A DNA stretch of 49,419 nucleotides from UBA5862 sp002408105 (GCA_034189125.1 JAXHVB010000085.1:1-49419); one strand, 5' to 3'. Positions 16,020 through 24,802 are shown, numbered from the stretch's first letter. A program made the numbers and translations. Notes: generated from the letters alone by a model not told the origin.

Positions 16020-16525
16020 CCGACGCTGAGTCTGTCACGGCGGTGCGGTGGCGCTGGCTGGCCTTGAGTGCCTTGGTGGTGGCAGCTGACCAACTCAGCA
16101 AGGCCTGCGTGCAAGCCGCGCTCGCCCCCGCTGCGCGGGTGGATGTCACGCCGTTCTTCTCCTGGGTCCACGTGCACAACACCGGAGCGGCCTTCAGCTT
16201 GCTGGCGGACGCGGGCGGCTGGCAGCTTGGGTTTTTTGTGGTCGTGACCCTGGTGGTGTCGGTGGGGCTCGTGATCTGGCTGTGGCGCCTTCCGGCCGGT
16301 CACTGGTGGACGGCCAGTGCCCTCGCCCTGATTCTGGGAGGCGCTTGGGGCAACCTTTGGGACCGTGTGGCCCTCGGTCATGTGGTCGATTTTCTCCTCT
16401 TCCACTGGCGGGGGGCCGCTTTCCCTGCCTTTAACCTTGCGGACACCGCAATCACCATCGGCGCGGCCATGTTGATCTTCGAGCCGATGGTGCGGCGCGG
16501 AAGCGGAGCCCAAGCGGATGTCTGA
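16016..16525 (+). CDS. lspA: lipoprotein signal peptidase II
   Basis: The 169-residue inner-membrane aspartyl protease has four membrane segments and cleaves signal peptides of diacylated prolipoproteins such as RlpA encoded at 38048-38860. Conserved boxes are VAADQLSK, HNTGAAFS, GNLWDR, GHVVDFLLFHW and FPAFNLADTAI; the Asp residues of VVDF and NLAD are the catalytic pair. ATG at 16016 overlaps the ileS stop. Confidence 0.96.
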   Translation: MTDAESVTAVRWRWLALSALVVAADQLSKACVQAALAPAARVDVTPFFSWVHVHNTGAAFSLLADAGGWQLGFFVVVTLVVSVGLVIWLWRLPAGHWWTASALALILGGAWGNLWDRVALGHVVDFLLFHWRGAAFPAFNLADTAITIGAAMLIFEPMVRRGSGAQADV

Positions 16526-16970
16526 AGCGGCTGCGGTGATCGGCCCCGGCAGCCGGGTGCGCCTGCACTTTGAGTTGGGCTTGTTGGACGAAGGGGCCGT
16601 GGTGGACTCGACTTTCGCTGGCGAGCCCGCTGAGCTCTGTGTGGGTGACGGCAACCTGCCATCCGGCTTTGAAGCCTGCCTTGTCGGCCTTGCATGCGGA
16701 GATGAGGCCCGCTTTGAGATTCCCCCGGAGCAGGCGTTCGGGGCCCACAATCCCAGCAACCTGCAGCGCTTTCGGCGTGAGCAGTTCGGCTCCGACCTGC
16801 TGCTTGAAGAAGGGCTGGTGGTCTCCTTCGCGGACCCCGCCGGCGGTGAGCTTGCCGGGGTGGTGGCTGAACTGGGTCCACAGTTCGTGGTGGTGGACTT
16901 CAACCATCCGCTGGCCGGACGCGCGCTCTGGTTCCGCGTTGCGGTGCTGGCGGTCGAGCCCGCAAACTAG
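16518..16970 (+). CDS. fkpB: FKBP-type peptidyl-prolyl isomerase, SlpA/FkpB-like
   Basis: The 150-residue protein has the FKBP fold with an inserted flap: VRLHFELGLLDEG, DSTFAGEPAELCVGDGNLPS (positions about 34-53), GFEACLVGL, IPPEQAFGAHN and FNHPLAGRALWF. The FNHPLAG motif is diagnostic of the SlyD/SlpA group, and its position between lspA and ispH is the conserved place of fkpB. It overlaps lspA by eight bases. SlyD's His-rich metal tail is absent, which supports SlpA/FkpB. Confidence 0.92.
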   Translation: MSEAAAVIGPGSRVRLHFELGLLDEGAVVDSTFAGEPAELCVGDGNLPSGFEACLVGLACGDEARFEIPPEQAFGAHNPSNLQRFRREQFGSDLLLEEGLVVSFADPAGGELAGVVAELGPQFVVVDFNHPLAGRALWFRVAVLAVEPAN

Positions 16971-17046
16971 TCCGCAGTGTGCGTGCGGCGTCGCCGCGCA
17001 GCCTGCTAGACTAGCTCCGACCGCAGCCGCCAGGAACGCGCAATCC

Positions 17047-17985
17047 ATGAAGATCCTGCTTGCCAACCCGCGCGGTTTTTGTGCCGGGGTAGACCGCGCC
17101 ATCGACATCGTTGAGCGCGCCCTCGACCTGTTTGGCGCGCCCATTTATGTTCGCCACGAGGTCGTGCACAACCGCTTCGTGGTGGAGTCACTGCGCAACC
17201 GGGGGGCGGTGTTTGTTGAAGAGGTCGATGAGATCCCCGCAGGCGCAACAGCGGTGTTCAGTGCCCACGGAGTCGCCCAGCAGGTGCGCCAGGCGGCGGA
17301 GGAGCTTGGGCTTCGAGTGTTCGATGCGACCTGTCCGCTGGTAACCAAGGTCCACATGGAGGTGGTGCGGTACACGGAGCAGGGCATGGAGGTGGTGCTG
17401 ATCGGGCACGCCGGGCACCCGGAGGTGGAAGGCACCATGGGGCAGTGCGCGCAGGGCCGCGGTGGCCTTATCCACCTCGTGGAAAACGAAGAGCAGGCTG
17501 GACAGCTGGTCGTGAACAACCCCGATGCGCTTGCCTATGTCACCCAGACTACGCTGTCCGTGGACGACACCGCGCGCATCGTGTCGGTGCTGCAGGCCCG
17601 CTTTGCTGCCATTCGTGGGCCGCGTCAGGATGACATCTGTTATGCGACCCAGAACCGGCAGGACGCCGTGCGCCGCCTGGCAGCGGCGGCCGGCCATGTG
17701 CTGGTGGTGGGCTCGCCCAACTCTTCGAATTCCAATCGGTTGGCCGAGCTCGCCTCGCGCATGGGCGCCAAGGCGCAGTTGCTGGACGACCCAGCACAAC
17801 TGACGCCCGACTGGTTGTCGGGCGCCACCCGCGTGGGGGTGACTGCCGGCGCTTCGGCACCGGAAGTGTTGGTCCAGCGCATCATCGATCGGCTCCGTGA
17901 ACTGGGCGCAACCGATGTTGAGGAGATGGCCGGTGAACGAGAGGAAGTCGAGTTTTCTCTGCCACGGCCGCTGCGAATCGCTTGA
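17047..17985 (+). CDS. ispH: 4-hydroxy-3-methylbut-2-enyl diphosphate reductase
   Basis: This is the last enzyme of the MEP isoprenoid pathway, a [4Fe-4S] protein making IPP and DMAPP. The 312-residue product has the three cluster cysteines: Cys12 (NPRGFCAGV), Cys96 (DATCPLV) and Cys198 (DDICYATQNRQ). Substrate-binding residues include HEVVHN, HAGHPEVEGT and GSPNSSNSNRL. ATG at 17047 is chosen; the open frame upstream to 16570 is the fkpB shadow. It supplies the precursor used by IspB in this window. Confidence 0.97.
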   Translation: MKILLANPRGFCAGVDRAIDIVERALDLFGAPIYVRHEVVHNRFVVESLRNRGAVFVEEVDEIPAGATAVFSAHGVAQQVRQAAEELGLRVFDATCPLVTKVHMEVVRYTEQGMEVVLIGHAGHPEVEGTMGQCAQGRGGLIHLVENEEQAGQLVVNNPDALAYVTQTTLSVDDTARIVSVLQARFAAIRGPRQDDICYATQNRQDAVRRLAAAAGHVLVVGSPNSSNSNRLAELASRMGAKAQLLDDPAQLTPDWLSGATRVGVTAGASAPEVLVQRIIDRLRELGATDVEEMAGEREEVEFSLPRPLRIA

Positions 17986-18608
17986 CCACAGGGCATCAGG
18001 ACTTGGTCTTGCGCACCTTCAACCTCAGTCGCCCCGGCCGCACCCCTGGTGCAGGCGCTGACCGTGGCTTTACCCTCATTGAGCTGCTTCTGACCAGCGC
18101 ACTCTTGGTGGTGCTGGTGGCTGTGGCGACCCCTGCATGGCGTGGGACCTTGGAACGCAGCCGCGTTGAAGCAGCGCGCGACACCCTGCAGCGGGACCTG
18201 ACCCTTGCACGTGCCGAAGCCGTTCGCCAGGGGGTGTCGACCACCCTGTGCAGTGGCGATGCGGCTGCAGGCTGCGCGGCGGGGCCCTGGAGCGGGGGTT
18301 ACATTGTCTTCACCGACCTCGATGGGGACGGGGTGCTGGACGCCGGTGACACACTGATGCGGGAGGAGGGCCCGTTCACGGCGGCCACGCTGGTTCCAAC
18401 TGTCACCACCCCGGTGCAGTTCAATGCGGCTGGGTTTCTCATTCCGCCGGCGCGCACCTTTGTGTTTTGCGGCGCAGGTGGTAACCCCTTTCACGCCCGG
18501 GGGCTGATTGTCAGTCCGAGTGGACGGGTTCGCGCGACTTTTGACAGCGATCTGCCCACGGACGGCATCCATGACGACTCGGCTGGCACCAACCTTTCCT
18601 GCCCCTGA
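17982..18608 (+). CDS. type IV minor pilin / pseudopilin (FimT/GspH family)
   Basis: The 208-residue product has the type III signal of type IV pilins, DRGFTLIELLLTSALLVVLV; the prepilin peptidase would cut after Gly29, leaving Phe30 as the N-methylated residue. The globular part has GspH/FimT features (LQRDLTLARAEAVRQG, a Cys pair, FTDLDGDGVLDAGD, SPSGRVR). No ATG is available: TTG at 17982 overlaps the ispH stop and gives a long leader, while later TTG codons (for example 18003) are possible. In Pseudomonas a whole minor-pilin cluster follows ispH; here only this gene remains before an antiporter. Confidence 0.85.
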   Translation: MTTGHQDLVLRTFNLSRPGRTPGAGADRGFTLIELLLTSALLVVLVAVATPAWRGTLERSRVEAARDTLQRDLTLARAEAVRQGVSTTLCSGDAAAGCAAGPWSGGYIVFTDLDGDGVLDAGDTLMREEGPFTAATLVPTVTTPVQFNAAGFLIPPARTFVFCGAGGNPFHARGLIVSPSGRVRATFDSDLPTDGIHDDSAGTNLSCP

Positions 18609-18656
18609 CGCTGCGGCGTTTGAGGTCATCTCTCGTTCCCTTCGGAGAATCCGCTC

Positions 18657-20585
18657 TTGGACCATGGCCCACTCACGATTTTGACCGGCATTGGCCTTCT
18701 GACATTGTTTTGCCAAGTCACCGCCTGGTGGCTGCGGATTCCAGCAATCCTGCTGCTGCTGCTGGCCGGTATTCTGGTTGGGCCGGTACTTGGTTGGCTG
18801 CACGCCGAGGCGGTGTTCGGTGACCTGCTGTTTCCCATCATCTCCTTGTCGGTGGCGGTGATTCTTTTCGACGGCAGCCTGACGCTCAAACGCGAAGAGA
18901 TTCGTGGCCATGGCGAGGTGGTCAGCCGGCTGGTCACCTCAGGTTTGGTGGTGAGTTGGCTCGCGATTACCCTGATCACCCACCTGCTCATTGGCCTTTC
19001 CTGGCCACTCAGCTTTCTGTTCGGTGCGGTGAGCGTGGTCACCGGGCCCACCGTGATCGCCCCGATGCTCCGTACCGTTCGGCCCACCCGGGCCGTCGCC
19101 AACGTGCTGCGGTGGGAAGGCATCCTGATCGACCCGCTGGGTGCGCTGCTGGCCGTGGTGGTGTTCGAGTTCGTCATTGCCATGCACGGTGGTGGCGCGC
19201 TCGGCCACAGCCTGCTGGCCTTTTTGGTGATCATGGGGGTGGGCATCGGTCTCGGTGTTGCTGCCGGCTATGCCCTGGGCCTCGCACTGCGCAATTACCT
19301 GATCCCCGAATACCTACAAAGCCTGGTGATGCTGACGTCGGTGTTTGGCGTGTTCACCGCGGCTGATCTGATCCAGGCCGAGTCTGGATTGCTCGCGGTT
19401 ACGGTGATGGGCATGGTGCTGGCCAACATGCGCTGGGTGGACCTGGAGGCGGTCCTGGGCTTCAAGGAGAACCTGAGTCTGGTGCTGATTTCCGGGCTGT
19501 TCATCATTTTGGCTTCGCGGGTGGACTTGGGCCAGCTCGTGGCCATTGGCATTCCTGGCCTGTTGCTGTTGGCGGCCCTGCAGTTCGTCGTGCGTCCCCT
19601 GAAGGTCGCCCTGGCCACGCGCGGCTCAAAGCTCAACTGGCGCGAGCGGGCGATGCTCGCCTGGATCGCACCGCGGGGCATCGTGGCCGCGGCGGTATCG
19701 GCATTGTTTGCCCTGCGCCTTCAGGACGCAGGGTACGCGGAAGCCAATCTGCTGGTGCCCCTCACATTCCTCGTGATCATTGGCACCGTGGTGTTTCAGA
19801 GCGCCACCGCCAAGCCTGTCGCCAAGCTGCTGAAGGTGGCCGAACCTGAGCCCACGGGATTCCTGATTGTGGGTGCCAACCGGGTTGCCCGCGAGATTGG
19901 CAAGGCGCTTCAAGAACAGGGGCAGCGGGTGGTGCTGGTGGATTCGGCGTGGGATCAGCTGCAGGCTGCACGTATGGAAGGGCTGGAAGTCTACTATGGC
20001 AACGCCGCGTCGCCGTCGGTGCACCAGGCGATCGACCTCAGTGGGCTTGGTCGTCTGCTGGGCCTTTCGCCGCAAGCGGAACTCAATACGCTCGCCAGTT
20101 CCCGCTATCAAGGTGAGTTCAGTCGCCACAAGGTGTATGCCCTGCTCAGCGGTGCGGAGCGTGGCGCGCGTGAGAAAAACCGCGTGACCACCGAGCACCA
20201 CCGCGGGTATACGCTGTTCGGCAGCGAAGTGAGCTACCCCAAGCTGGCCAGCCTGCTCAGCCAAGGGGCGCGGCTTCGCACGACCCGGTTGACCGACAGC
20301 TTTGGGTTTGGCGAATTCAAAGCACATTATGGCAAGAAGGCCATTCCGCTGTTCGCGGTTGACCCGCGTGGCCACATCCAGCTATTCGTGGCCGATGGCA
20401 AGATGCGACCGGAGTCGGGCTGGAAGCTGGTGAGCCTGATTCACCCTGAAGCCGTTGCTGCTGCGGCAGAGGGCAACAAGAGGAAAGCCGCCGAGGACCC
20501 GAACGCGCAGCACCAGCCCGCCGACCCCAATGCCCCGGTCGGGGAGAAGATCCCGGGCCCGCCACCAGCGGCGGATGGCGCATGA
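18657..20585 (+). CDS. CPA1-type cation/proton antiporter with C-terminal TrkA-N-like domain
   Basis: The 642-residue membrane protein has about 12 membrane segments in residues 1-385 (LFDGSLTLKREEIRGHG, VTGPTVIAPMLR, RWEGILIDPLGAL are typical NhaP/KefB-like CPA motifs; the Asp of IDPLG is the likely ion site). A soluble Rossmann region follows (GFLIVGANRVAREIGKALQ, residues about 400-490) and then a regulatory tail ending in a Lys/Pro-rich segment. It probably exchanges Na+ or K+ for H+ under nucleotide control. The start is TTG at 18657, chosen because CGGAGAA lies at a proper distance upstream. A coupled membrane gene overlaps its stop by four bases. Confidence 0.85.
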   Translation: MDHGPLTILTGIGLLTLFCQVTAWWLRIPAILLLLLAGILVGPVLGWLHAEAVFGDLLFPIISLSVAVILFDGSLTLKREEIRGHGEVVSRLVTSGLVVSWLAITLITHLLIGLSWPLSFLFGAVSVVTGPTVIAPMLRTVRPTRAVANVLRWEGILIDPLGALLAVVVFEFVIAMHGGGALGHSLLAFLVIMGVGIGLGVAAGYALGLALRNYLIPEYLQSLVMLTSVFGVFTAADLIQAESGLLAVTVMGMVLANMRWVDLEAVLGFKENLSLVLISGLFIILASRVDLGQLVAIGIPGLLLLAALQFVVRPLKVALATRGSKLNWRERAMLAWIAPRGIVAAAVSALFALRLQDAGYAEANLLVPLTFLVIIGTVVFQSATAKPVAKLLKVAEPEPTGFLIVGANRVAREIGKALQEQGQRVVLVDSAWDQLQAARMEGLEVYYGNAASPSVHQAIDLSGLGRLLGLSPQAELNTLASSRYQGEFSRHKVYALLSGAERGAREKNRVTTEHHRGYTLFGSEVSYPKLASLLSQGARLRTTRLTDSFGFGEFKAHYGKKAIPLFAVDPRGHIQLFVADGKMRPESGWKLVSLIHPEAVAAAAEGNKRKAAEDPNAQHQPADPNAPVGEKIPGPPPAADGA

Positions 20586-21475
20586 ACAGGGGTGGCCTCC
20601 GCCGCTTCTTCCTGGCCCTTTTCTGCTTGGCGATGGCAGTGGCTGCGGCCTTGCCGCAGGTGGACCGCACCGGTGACCGGTACCTCAACGAGAGCCTGAC
20701 CCAGGCGCTCACTGTGTTCGCTGTCGCGCGCACGCTCAATGGCGTGATTTCGGTGCTCCAGGGGACCGAGATTGCAGTGCAGCCCGTCGGGATCGGTGTC
20801 ACCCTGACCCCAGGAGAAATCCTGGACCCAGTCAACGACCTGATCGAGCGGTTCTCCTGGGTGATGCTTGCGGCTTCGGCCTCGCTGGGGTTGCAGCAAC
20901 TGGTGGGCACCATGGTGGCCCATGAGGCGGTGCGCCTTGTCGCCAGCGGGCTGTTTCTGCTGGCCGGTGCTTTGCTGCTTTGGCCCGGTGTGCGCGACAC
21001 CCCCTGGGTGCGCAGGGCATGGCCCCTGCTTCTGATGGTTGCCCTCATGCGGTTTCTGGTGCCGGGGTATTTGGTTCTGACTGCAGCGGTCAGTGACGCC
21101 TTTCTGGCCGCAACCCGTGATCACGCGGCGGCTGAGTTGCGTGGCGCCCAACAAATGATGGAGAACGAGCGCAACCAATGGGAAACCCTGCAGCCGCCCG
21201 CTGAGGCGGCGCCTGACGCGGGCTGGTGGTCGGGGTGGGAGCGCTGGCTTGGCGATGCGCGCGGGCAATTTGATCTGTCTGCCTCCTTCGCGCGTTTGCA
21301 GGGAGCCGCCGACCGAATGATTCAGGAAATTGTGCAGTTGATCGCGGTGTTTGCACTGCAAACGGTGCTGTTGCCGCTGGGTTTTCTCTACCTGTTGCTG
21401 CGCATCGGGCGGGCAACTGGACGTGCCCTCGCGGGTACAGGACCTGCTTCGCCCGCGCCAAGGGGCGTCGGCTGA
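20582..21475 (+). CDS. conserved membrane protein of unknown function coupled to the antiporter
   Basis: The 297-residue product begins with a signal-like segment (FFLALFCLAMAVAAALP) and has a conserved-looking soluble block (LTQALTVFAVARTLNGVISV followed by LQGTEIAVQPVG and LDPVNDLIERFSW), four membrane segments between about 90 and 170, a charged loop, and a final membrane segment near 255-280. I recognise no enzyme motif. It starts within the antiporter stop (ATGA) and so is likely made with it. A role in the same transport process is inference from coupling only. Confidence 0.75.
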   Translation: MNRGGLRRFFLALFCLAMAVAAALPQVDRTGDRYLNESLTQALTVFAVARTLNGVISVLQGTEIAVQPVGIGVTLTPGEILDPVNDLIERFSWVMLAASASLGLQQLVGTMVAHEAVRLVASGLFLLAGALLLWPGVRDTPWVRRAWPLLLMVALMRFLVPGYLVLTAAVSDAFLAATRDHAAAELRGAQQMMENERNQWETLQPPAEAAPDAGWWSGWERWLGDARGQFDLSASFARLQGAADRMIQEIVQLIAVFALQTVLLPLGFLYLLLRIGRATGRALAGTGPASPAPRGVG

Positions 21476-21494
21476 CAGTGCGTTAGGTGATTCC

Positions 21495-22880
21495 TCAAAT
21501 GGTCCGAGAGTAGCGTTGGGCCGCCTCGGATTCGCGCTGCAAGTAGGCGTCGAACACCATGCAGATGTTGCGAATCAACAGCTTGCCGGCGGCGTTGACA
21601 TGGAGCACCTGGCCGTCGAAGTGCAGCAGGCCGTCTGCTGCCATGGCCGCAAGGACACTGAGCTCTGCGGCGAAGTATTGCTCGAAATCGACGCCGAACT
21701 TCGTGCTGAAGGCCGCGCAGTCGAGCCGAAAGTGGCACATGAGTTCATTGATCAACGCGCGCCTCAGGCAGTCGTCAAACCCCAGGGCGATGCCCTGAAA
21801 CACCGGCAGACGTCCTCCATCCAGGGCAGCGGTATACTCCAGCTCGGTGCGTAGGTTTTGGCTGTAGCTTTTTCCCATGGCGCTGATCGCGCTGACCCCA
21901 AGTCCGAGCAGGTTGCAGTGGCCGTGGGTGCTGTAGCCCTGAAAGTTGCGTGTGAGCTGACCTGAATCCTGGGCCTGGGTCAAGCTGTCGTCGGACTTGG
22001 CGAAGTGGTCCATGCCGATGTAGCGGTAGCCTGCCGCGGTCAACCGTTCGATTGCGGTTTGCAGGATCGCGAGCTTGACCGAGGGGCTTGGAATCTCCAG
22101 GGCATTGATGCCCCGTTGCTGCTTGAATCGCTCGGGCATGTGGGCGTAGTTGAACAGGGAGACTCGATCCGGCGCCAGCGCAATGAGGCAGTCCAGGGTG
22201 TCGGTAAAGCTCGCTTTGGACTGTCGCGGCAGCCCGTACATGAGGTCGACATTGATCGAGCCAAAGCCGTTCGCGCGCGCCGCCGCGAGTGCCGCCTCGG
22301 TCACAGCGACGGGCTGAATGCGGTTTACGGCCTGCTGCACGGATGGGTCGAAGTCCTGAACGCCAAGGCTCAGGCGGTTGAATCCGAGTTCCCCCAGCAC
22401 GCCGATGGTGTCGGGGCTCGCCTCCCTGGGGTCGATTTCAATGGAAAAATCACGGCTTGGCGCCGGGGCGAAATCGAACGCATTCGCCAAGCCCTGCATC
22501 AGGGCGCGCATTTGCGCGTCGTTCAGGAATGTCGGTGTGCCCCCGCCAAGATGCAACTGTTCGACCTGGGCGCCGGTGACCAACTCGCCCTGCAGGCGCA
22601 TTTCTTTGTGCAGGCGCTCCAGGTAGGGCGCGGCCCGCTCCCGGTCCCGCGTGACGATTTTGTTGCAGCCGCAGTAGAAACAGACAGTGGCGCAAAATGG
22701 GATGTGCACGTACAGGGACAGTGCGGGGTTGCCTTGTACCGCCAGGCGGGCAAAGTCTGCGTGGTCAGCGGGGCCGAAGCGGTCGCTGAACTGCACTGCG
22801 GTCGGGTAGGACGTATAGCGCGGCCCGCTGGTGTCGTAGCGGCGGATCAGTTCCGGATCGAAGATGACTTGGCGGTCCAT
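21495..22880 (-). CDS. hemN: oxygen-independent coproporphyrinogen III oxidase
   Basis: The 461-residue radical-SAM enzyme converts coproporphyrinogen III to protoporphyrinogen IX without O2. The CxxxCxxC cluster motif is PFCATVCFYCGCNK (Cys63, 67, 70, plus Cys72, as in true HemN). Other HemN hallmarks are RYTSYPTAVQF near the N-terminus, LHLGGGTPTFL, SIEIDPRE, NRLSLGVQDF, NVDLMYGLP and YIGMDHFAK. Full length and these motifs distinguish it from HemW. The start region lies 64 bases from an FNR-like palindrome, so anaerobic induction is likely. Confidence 0.96.
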   Translation of the reverse strand: MDRQVIFDPELIRRYDTSGPRYTSYPTAVQFSDRFGPADHADFARLAVQGNPALSLYVHIPFCATVCFYCGCNKIVTRDRERAAPYLERLHKEMRLQGELVTGAQVEQLHLGGGTPTFLNDAQMRALMQGLANAFDFAPAPSRDFSIEIDPREASPDTIGVLGELGFNRLSLGVQDFDPSVQQAVNRIQPVAVTEAALAAARANGFGSINVDLMYGLPRQSKASFTDTLDCLIALAPDRVSLFNYAHMPERFKQQRGINALEIPSPSVKLAILQTAIERLTAAGYRYIGMDHFAKSDDSLTQAQDSGQLTRNFQGYSTHGHCNLLGLGVSAISAMGKSYSQNLRTELEYTAALDGGRLPVFQGIALGFDDCLRRALINELMCHFRLDCAAFSTKFGVDFEQYFAAELSVLAAMAADGLLHFDGQVLHVNAAGKLLIRNICMVFDAYLQRESEAAQRYSRTI

Positions 22881-22944
22881 GGGGCGGTCTCGCTGAGGCG
22901 GGCGACGGGCTGGACCAGCCTACCTGCGCGGCCGATCGATCCCC

Positions 22945-22958
22945 TTGACCTGGATCAA
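22945..22958. promoter_or_regulatory. FNR/Anr-like binding site upstream of hemN
   Basis: TTGACCTGGATCAA matches the FNR consensus TTGATnnnnATCAA at nine of ten fixed bases. It lies 64 bases before the hemN ATG, where an activator at about -41 would fit a transcription start some 20-25 bases upstream of the gene. Anr/FNR control of hemN is established in Pseudomonas and relatives. It also lies 118 bases upstream of the divergent gene at 23077. Confidence 0.7.
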
Positions 22959-23076
22959 TGCGGCGCCTGCCGTGCCAGTGCTGGCCCCCCGGAGGCGGGG
23001 TCGCTAAGATGGCGCGCCAAACTGCGTCGTCTGGTCGTCTGGAAAGCGGCGCGCCAAAAATAAGGCGGAACCACAG

Positions 23077-24138
23077 ATGCAACCGAAGTCATACGCAACC
23101 GCGCCGGTTGGCATAATCGTCAACCCGATGTCGGGTCGAGACTTTCGCAGGCTGGCGGCGCGCGCCGACACTGTGACCCACGAGAGCAAGCGCAACCAGA
23201 TCGCCCGCGCCGTGGTGGGGGCGGTGGCGGTGGGCGCCAAGCACCTGCTGATTCCTGCTGAGCCGCGCCGCTTGGCGACCGGGGCTGTGGAAAACCTGGA
23301 CCTCGGGGCGGAGTTCGAAATCATTGAGACGCCCATCCGGCACCGCGCGAGTGACACTGTTGCCGCGGTCGAAGCCATGCGTGCTCGAGGGGTTGGTGCA
23401 CTGCTGGTGCTGGGTGGGGATGGCACCCACCGAATCGTGACCAAGGCCTGGCAAGACGCGCCCATGGTGGCGGTCTCAACCGGCACCAACAACGTGTTCC
23501 CCACCATGCAAGAACCAACCCTGGCTGGTATGGCTGCGGGCCTTGTTGCGACCGGCTTGGCGCCCCTTGAGGCGGTTGCCCAGCGGGCCAAGCGGGTGCA
23601 TGTGGAAATCGAGGGTGAAACCCCGGACCTCGCGCTTGTGGACGCGGTCGTGCTGGTGGGGGACCGGCTGGGGAACTTCGCCCCATTTTCAGGCGAGCAC
23701 ATGCGCCGGCTCGTGCTTGCTCGGGCAGAACCGGCGTCGGTCGGCATTTCGCCCATCGGGGGTCTGCTGGTGCCGAGCGGGGCGGCGGATGACACCGGCG
23801 TGCTGGTCGACTTTTGCACCCATGAGGAAGGGGGTCGCCTGTTGCGCGCACCCTTTGCGCCGGGTCTGATGAGAACCATCCATGTGCGGTCCGCGCGGGC
23901 GCTCGACCTCAACGAACCGGTGACCGTGGAAGGCCCGGCCATTTTGGCCTTTGATGGAGACCGGGAACGGGAGTTGGCGCCCGGGCAGACCGCGCAGCTG
24001 TCAGTGCGGCGCGATGGACCTTGGGTGATCGACACGCCACGCGCGCTCGCCCATGCCGCTGAGCAGGGCACCATGCTCGACCTGGACCACTGGGTCGATC
24101 CCTACGATGGTGTGGCCAACAACATGGGCTGCTGTTAG
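23077..24138 (+). CDS. ATP-NAD kinase-like protein of the AcoX family
   Basis: The 353-residue product shows the NAD-kinase/diacylglycerol-kinase superfamily signatures: VGIIVNPMSGRD (11-22), GGDGTHR (113-119) and STGTNNVFP (134-142). Length and the NNVF context match AcoX-like proteins, first named for acetoin catabolism gene clusters, whose own reaction is poorly defined. No acetoin dehydrogenase genes are nearby, so the aco name should not be transferred as a function. The C-terminus ends NNMGCC, two cysteines on an otherwise ordinary tail. The gene is divergent from hemN. Confidence 0.75.
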   Translation: MQPKSYATAPVGIIVNPMSGRDFRRLAARADTVTHESKRNQIARAVVGAVAVGAKHLLIPAEPRRLATGAVENLDLGAEFEIIETPIRHRASDTVAAVEAMRARGVGALLVLGGDGTHRIVTKAWQDAPMVAVSTGTNNVFPTMQEPTLAGMAAGLVATGLAPLEAVAQRAKRVHVEIEGETPDLALVDAVVLVGDRLGNFAPFSGEHMRRLVLARAEPASVGISPIGGLLVPSGAADDTGVLVDFCTHEEGGRLLRAPFAPGLMRTIHVRSARALDLNEPVTVEGPAILAFDGDRERELAPGQTAQLSVRRDGPWVIDTPRALAHAAEQGTMLDLDHWVDPYDGVANNMGCC

Positions 24139-24194
24139 CCTCGTAGCGGGTGGGGTTGGGCAGGCTGTGAACCTTAGAGACTGAGGACGAACGC

Positions 24195-24719
24195 GTGGTG
24201 CGATCACCGGCTTCGGTGGCTGTAGATTCCTGGCTGCAGTTGCCCATGTTCATCGACGTCGAAGCATCCGGCATGGGGCGCGGCAGCTACCCGATCGAAG
24301 TCGGTTTCGTTGACGAGTCGGGGCGCGGAACCTGCAGCCTGATTCGACCCTTTGCCGATTGGACCCACTGGGACGAGAAGGCAGAGCAGCTGCACGGCAT
24401 CACCCGCACCACCTTGGAGCATCATGGACGCCCAGCGGTTCAGGTCGCAATGGGGCTGAACCGCCGGCTTGCCGGGCGCACACTCTACAGCGACGGCTGG
24501 GGGATGGACCAGAGTTGGATCGGACTGCTGTTCGAACGCTGTGAGCTGGTGCCGATGTTTCGGCTGGAAAGCCTGCGTACGCTGCTGTCGGAACCCCAAG
24601 CCTCGGCTTGGGGTGCGGCCAAGGATCAAGTGATCGCCGAGACCGGGACGCAGCGCCATCGCGCCAGCAACGATGCCCGGGTCCTGCAGCAAACCTATTT
24701 GAGGGTGGTCGGTGGCTGA
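24195..24719 (+). CDS. DEDDh-type 3'-5' exonuclease-like protein
   Basis: The 174-residue product has exonuclease motifs in order: FIDVEASGMG (Exo I, Asp and Glu), LYSDGWGMDQSW (Exo II Asp) and QRHRASNDARVL (Exo III, His and Asp spaced as in the DEDDh group). The LHGITRTTL segment also matches DnaQ/RNase T relatives. It is a stand-alone domain of short length, so its role (RNA trimming, DNA repair or oligonucleotide turnover) is open. The GTG start at 24195 is supported by GAGGA seven bases upstream. Confidence 0.75.
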   Translation: MVRSPASVAVDSWLQLPMFIDVEASGMGRGSYPIEVGFVDESGRGTCSLIRPFADWTHWDEKAEQLHGITRTTLEHHGRPAVQVAMGLNRRLAGRTLYSDGWGMDQSWIGLLFERCELVPMFRLESLRTLLSEPQASAWGAAKDQVIAETGTQRHRASNDARVLQQTYLRVVGG

Positions 24720-24802
24720 GGGCGGAGCAATGGTCAGTTGCGGCCGGCCTGCGTCTTCACCCACACGCTCGGACACCCAGCCACGGAAAGGAGCACGTCG
24801 CC

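Noticed and set aside
24720..24802. riboswitch upstream of metY
   Set aside because: Only 83 bases, with no SAM- or SAH-riboswitch core that I can recognise.
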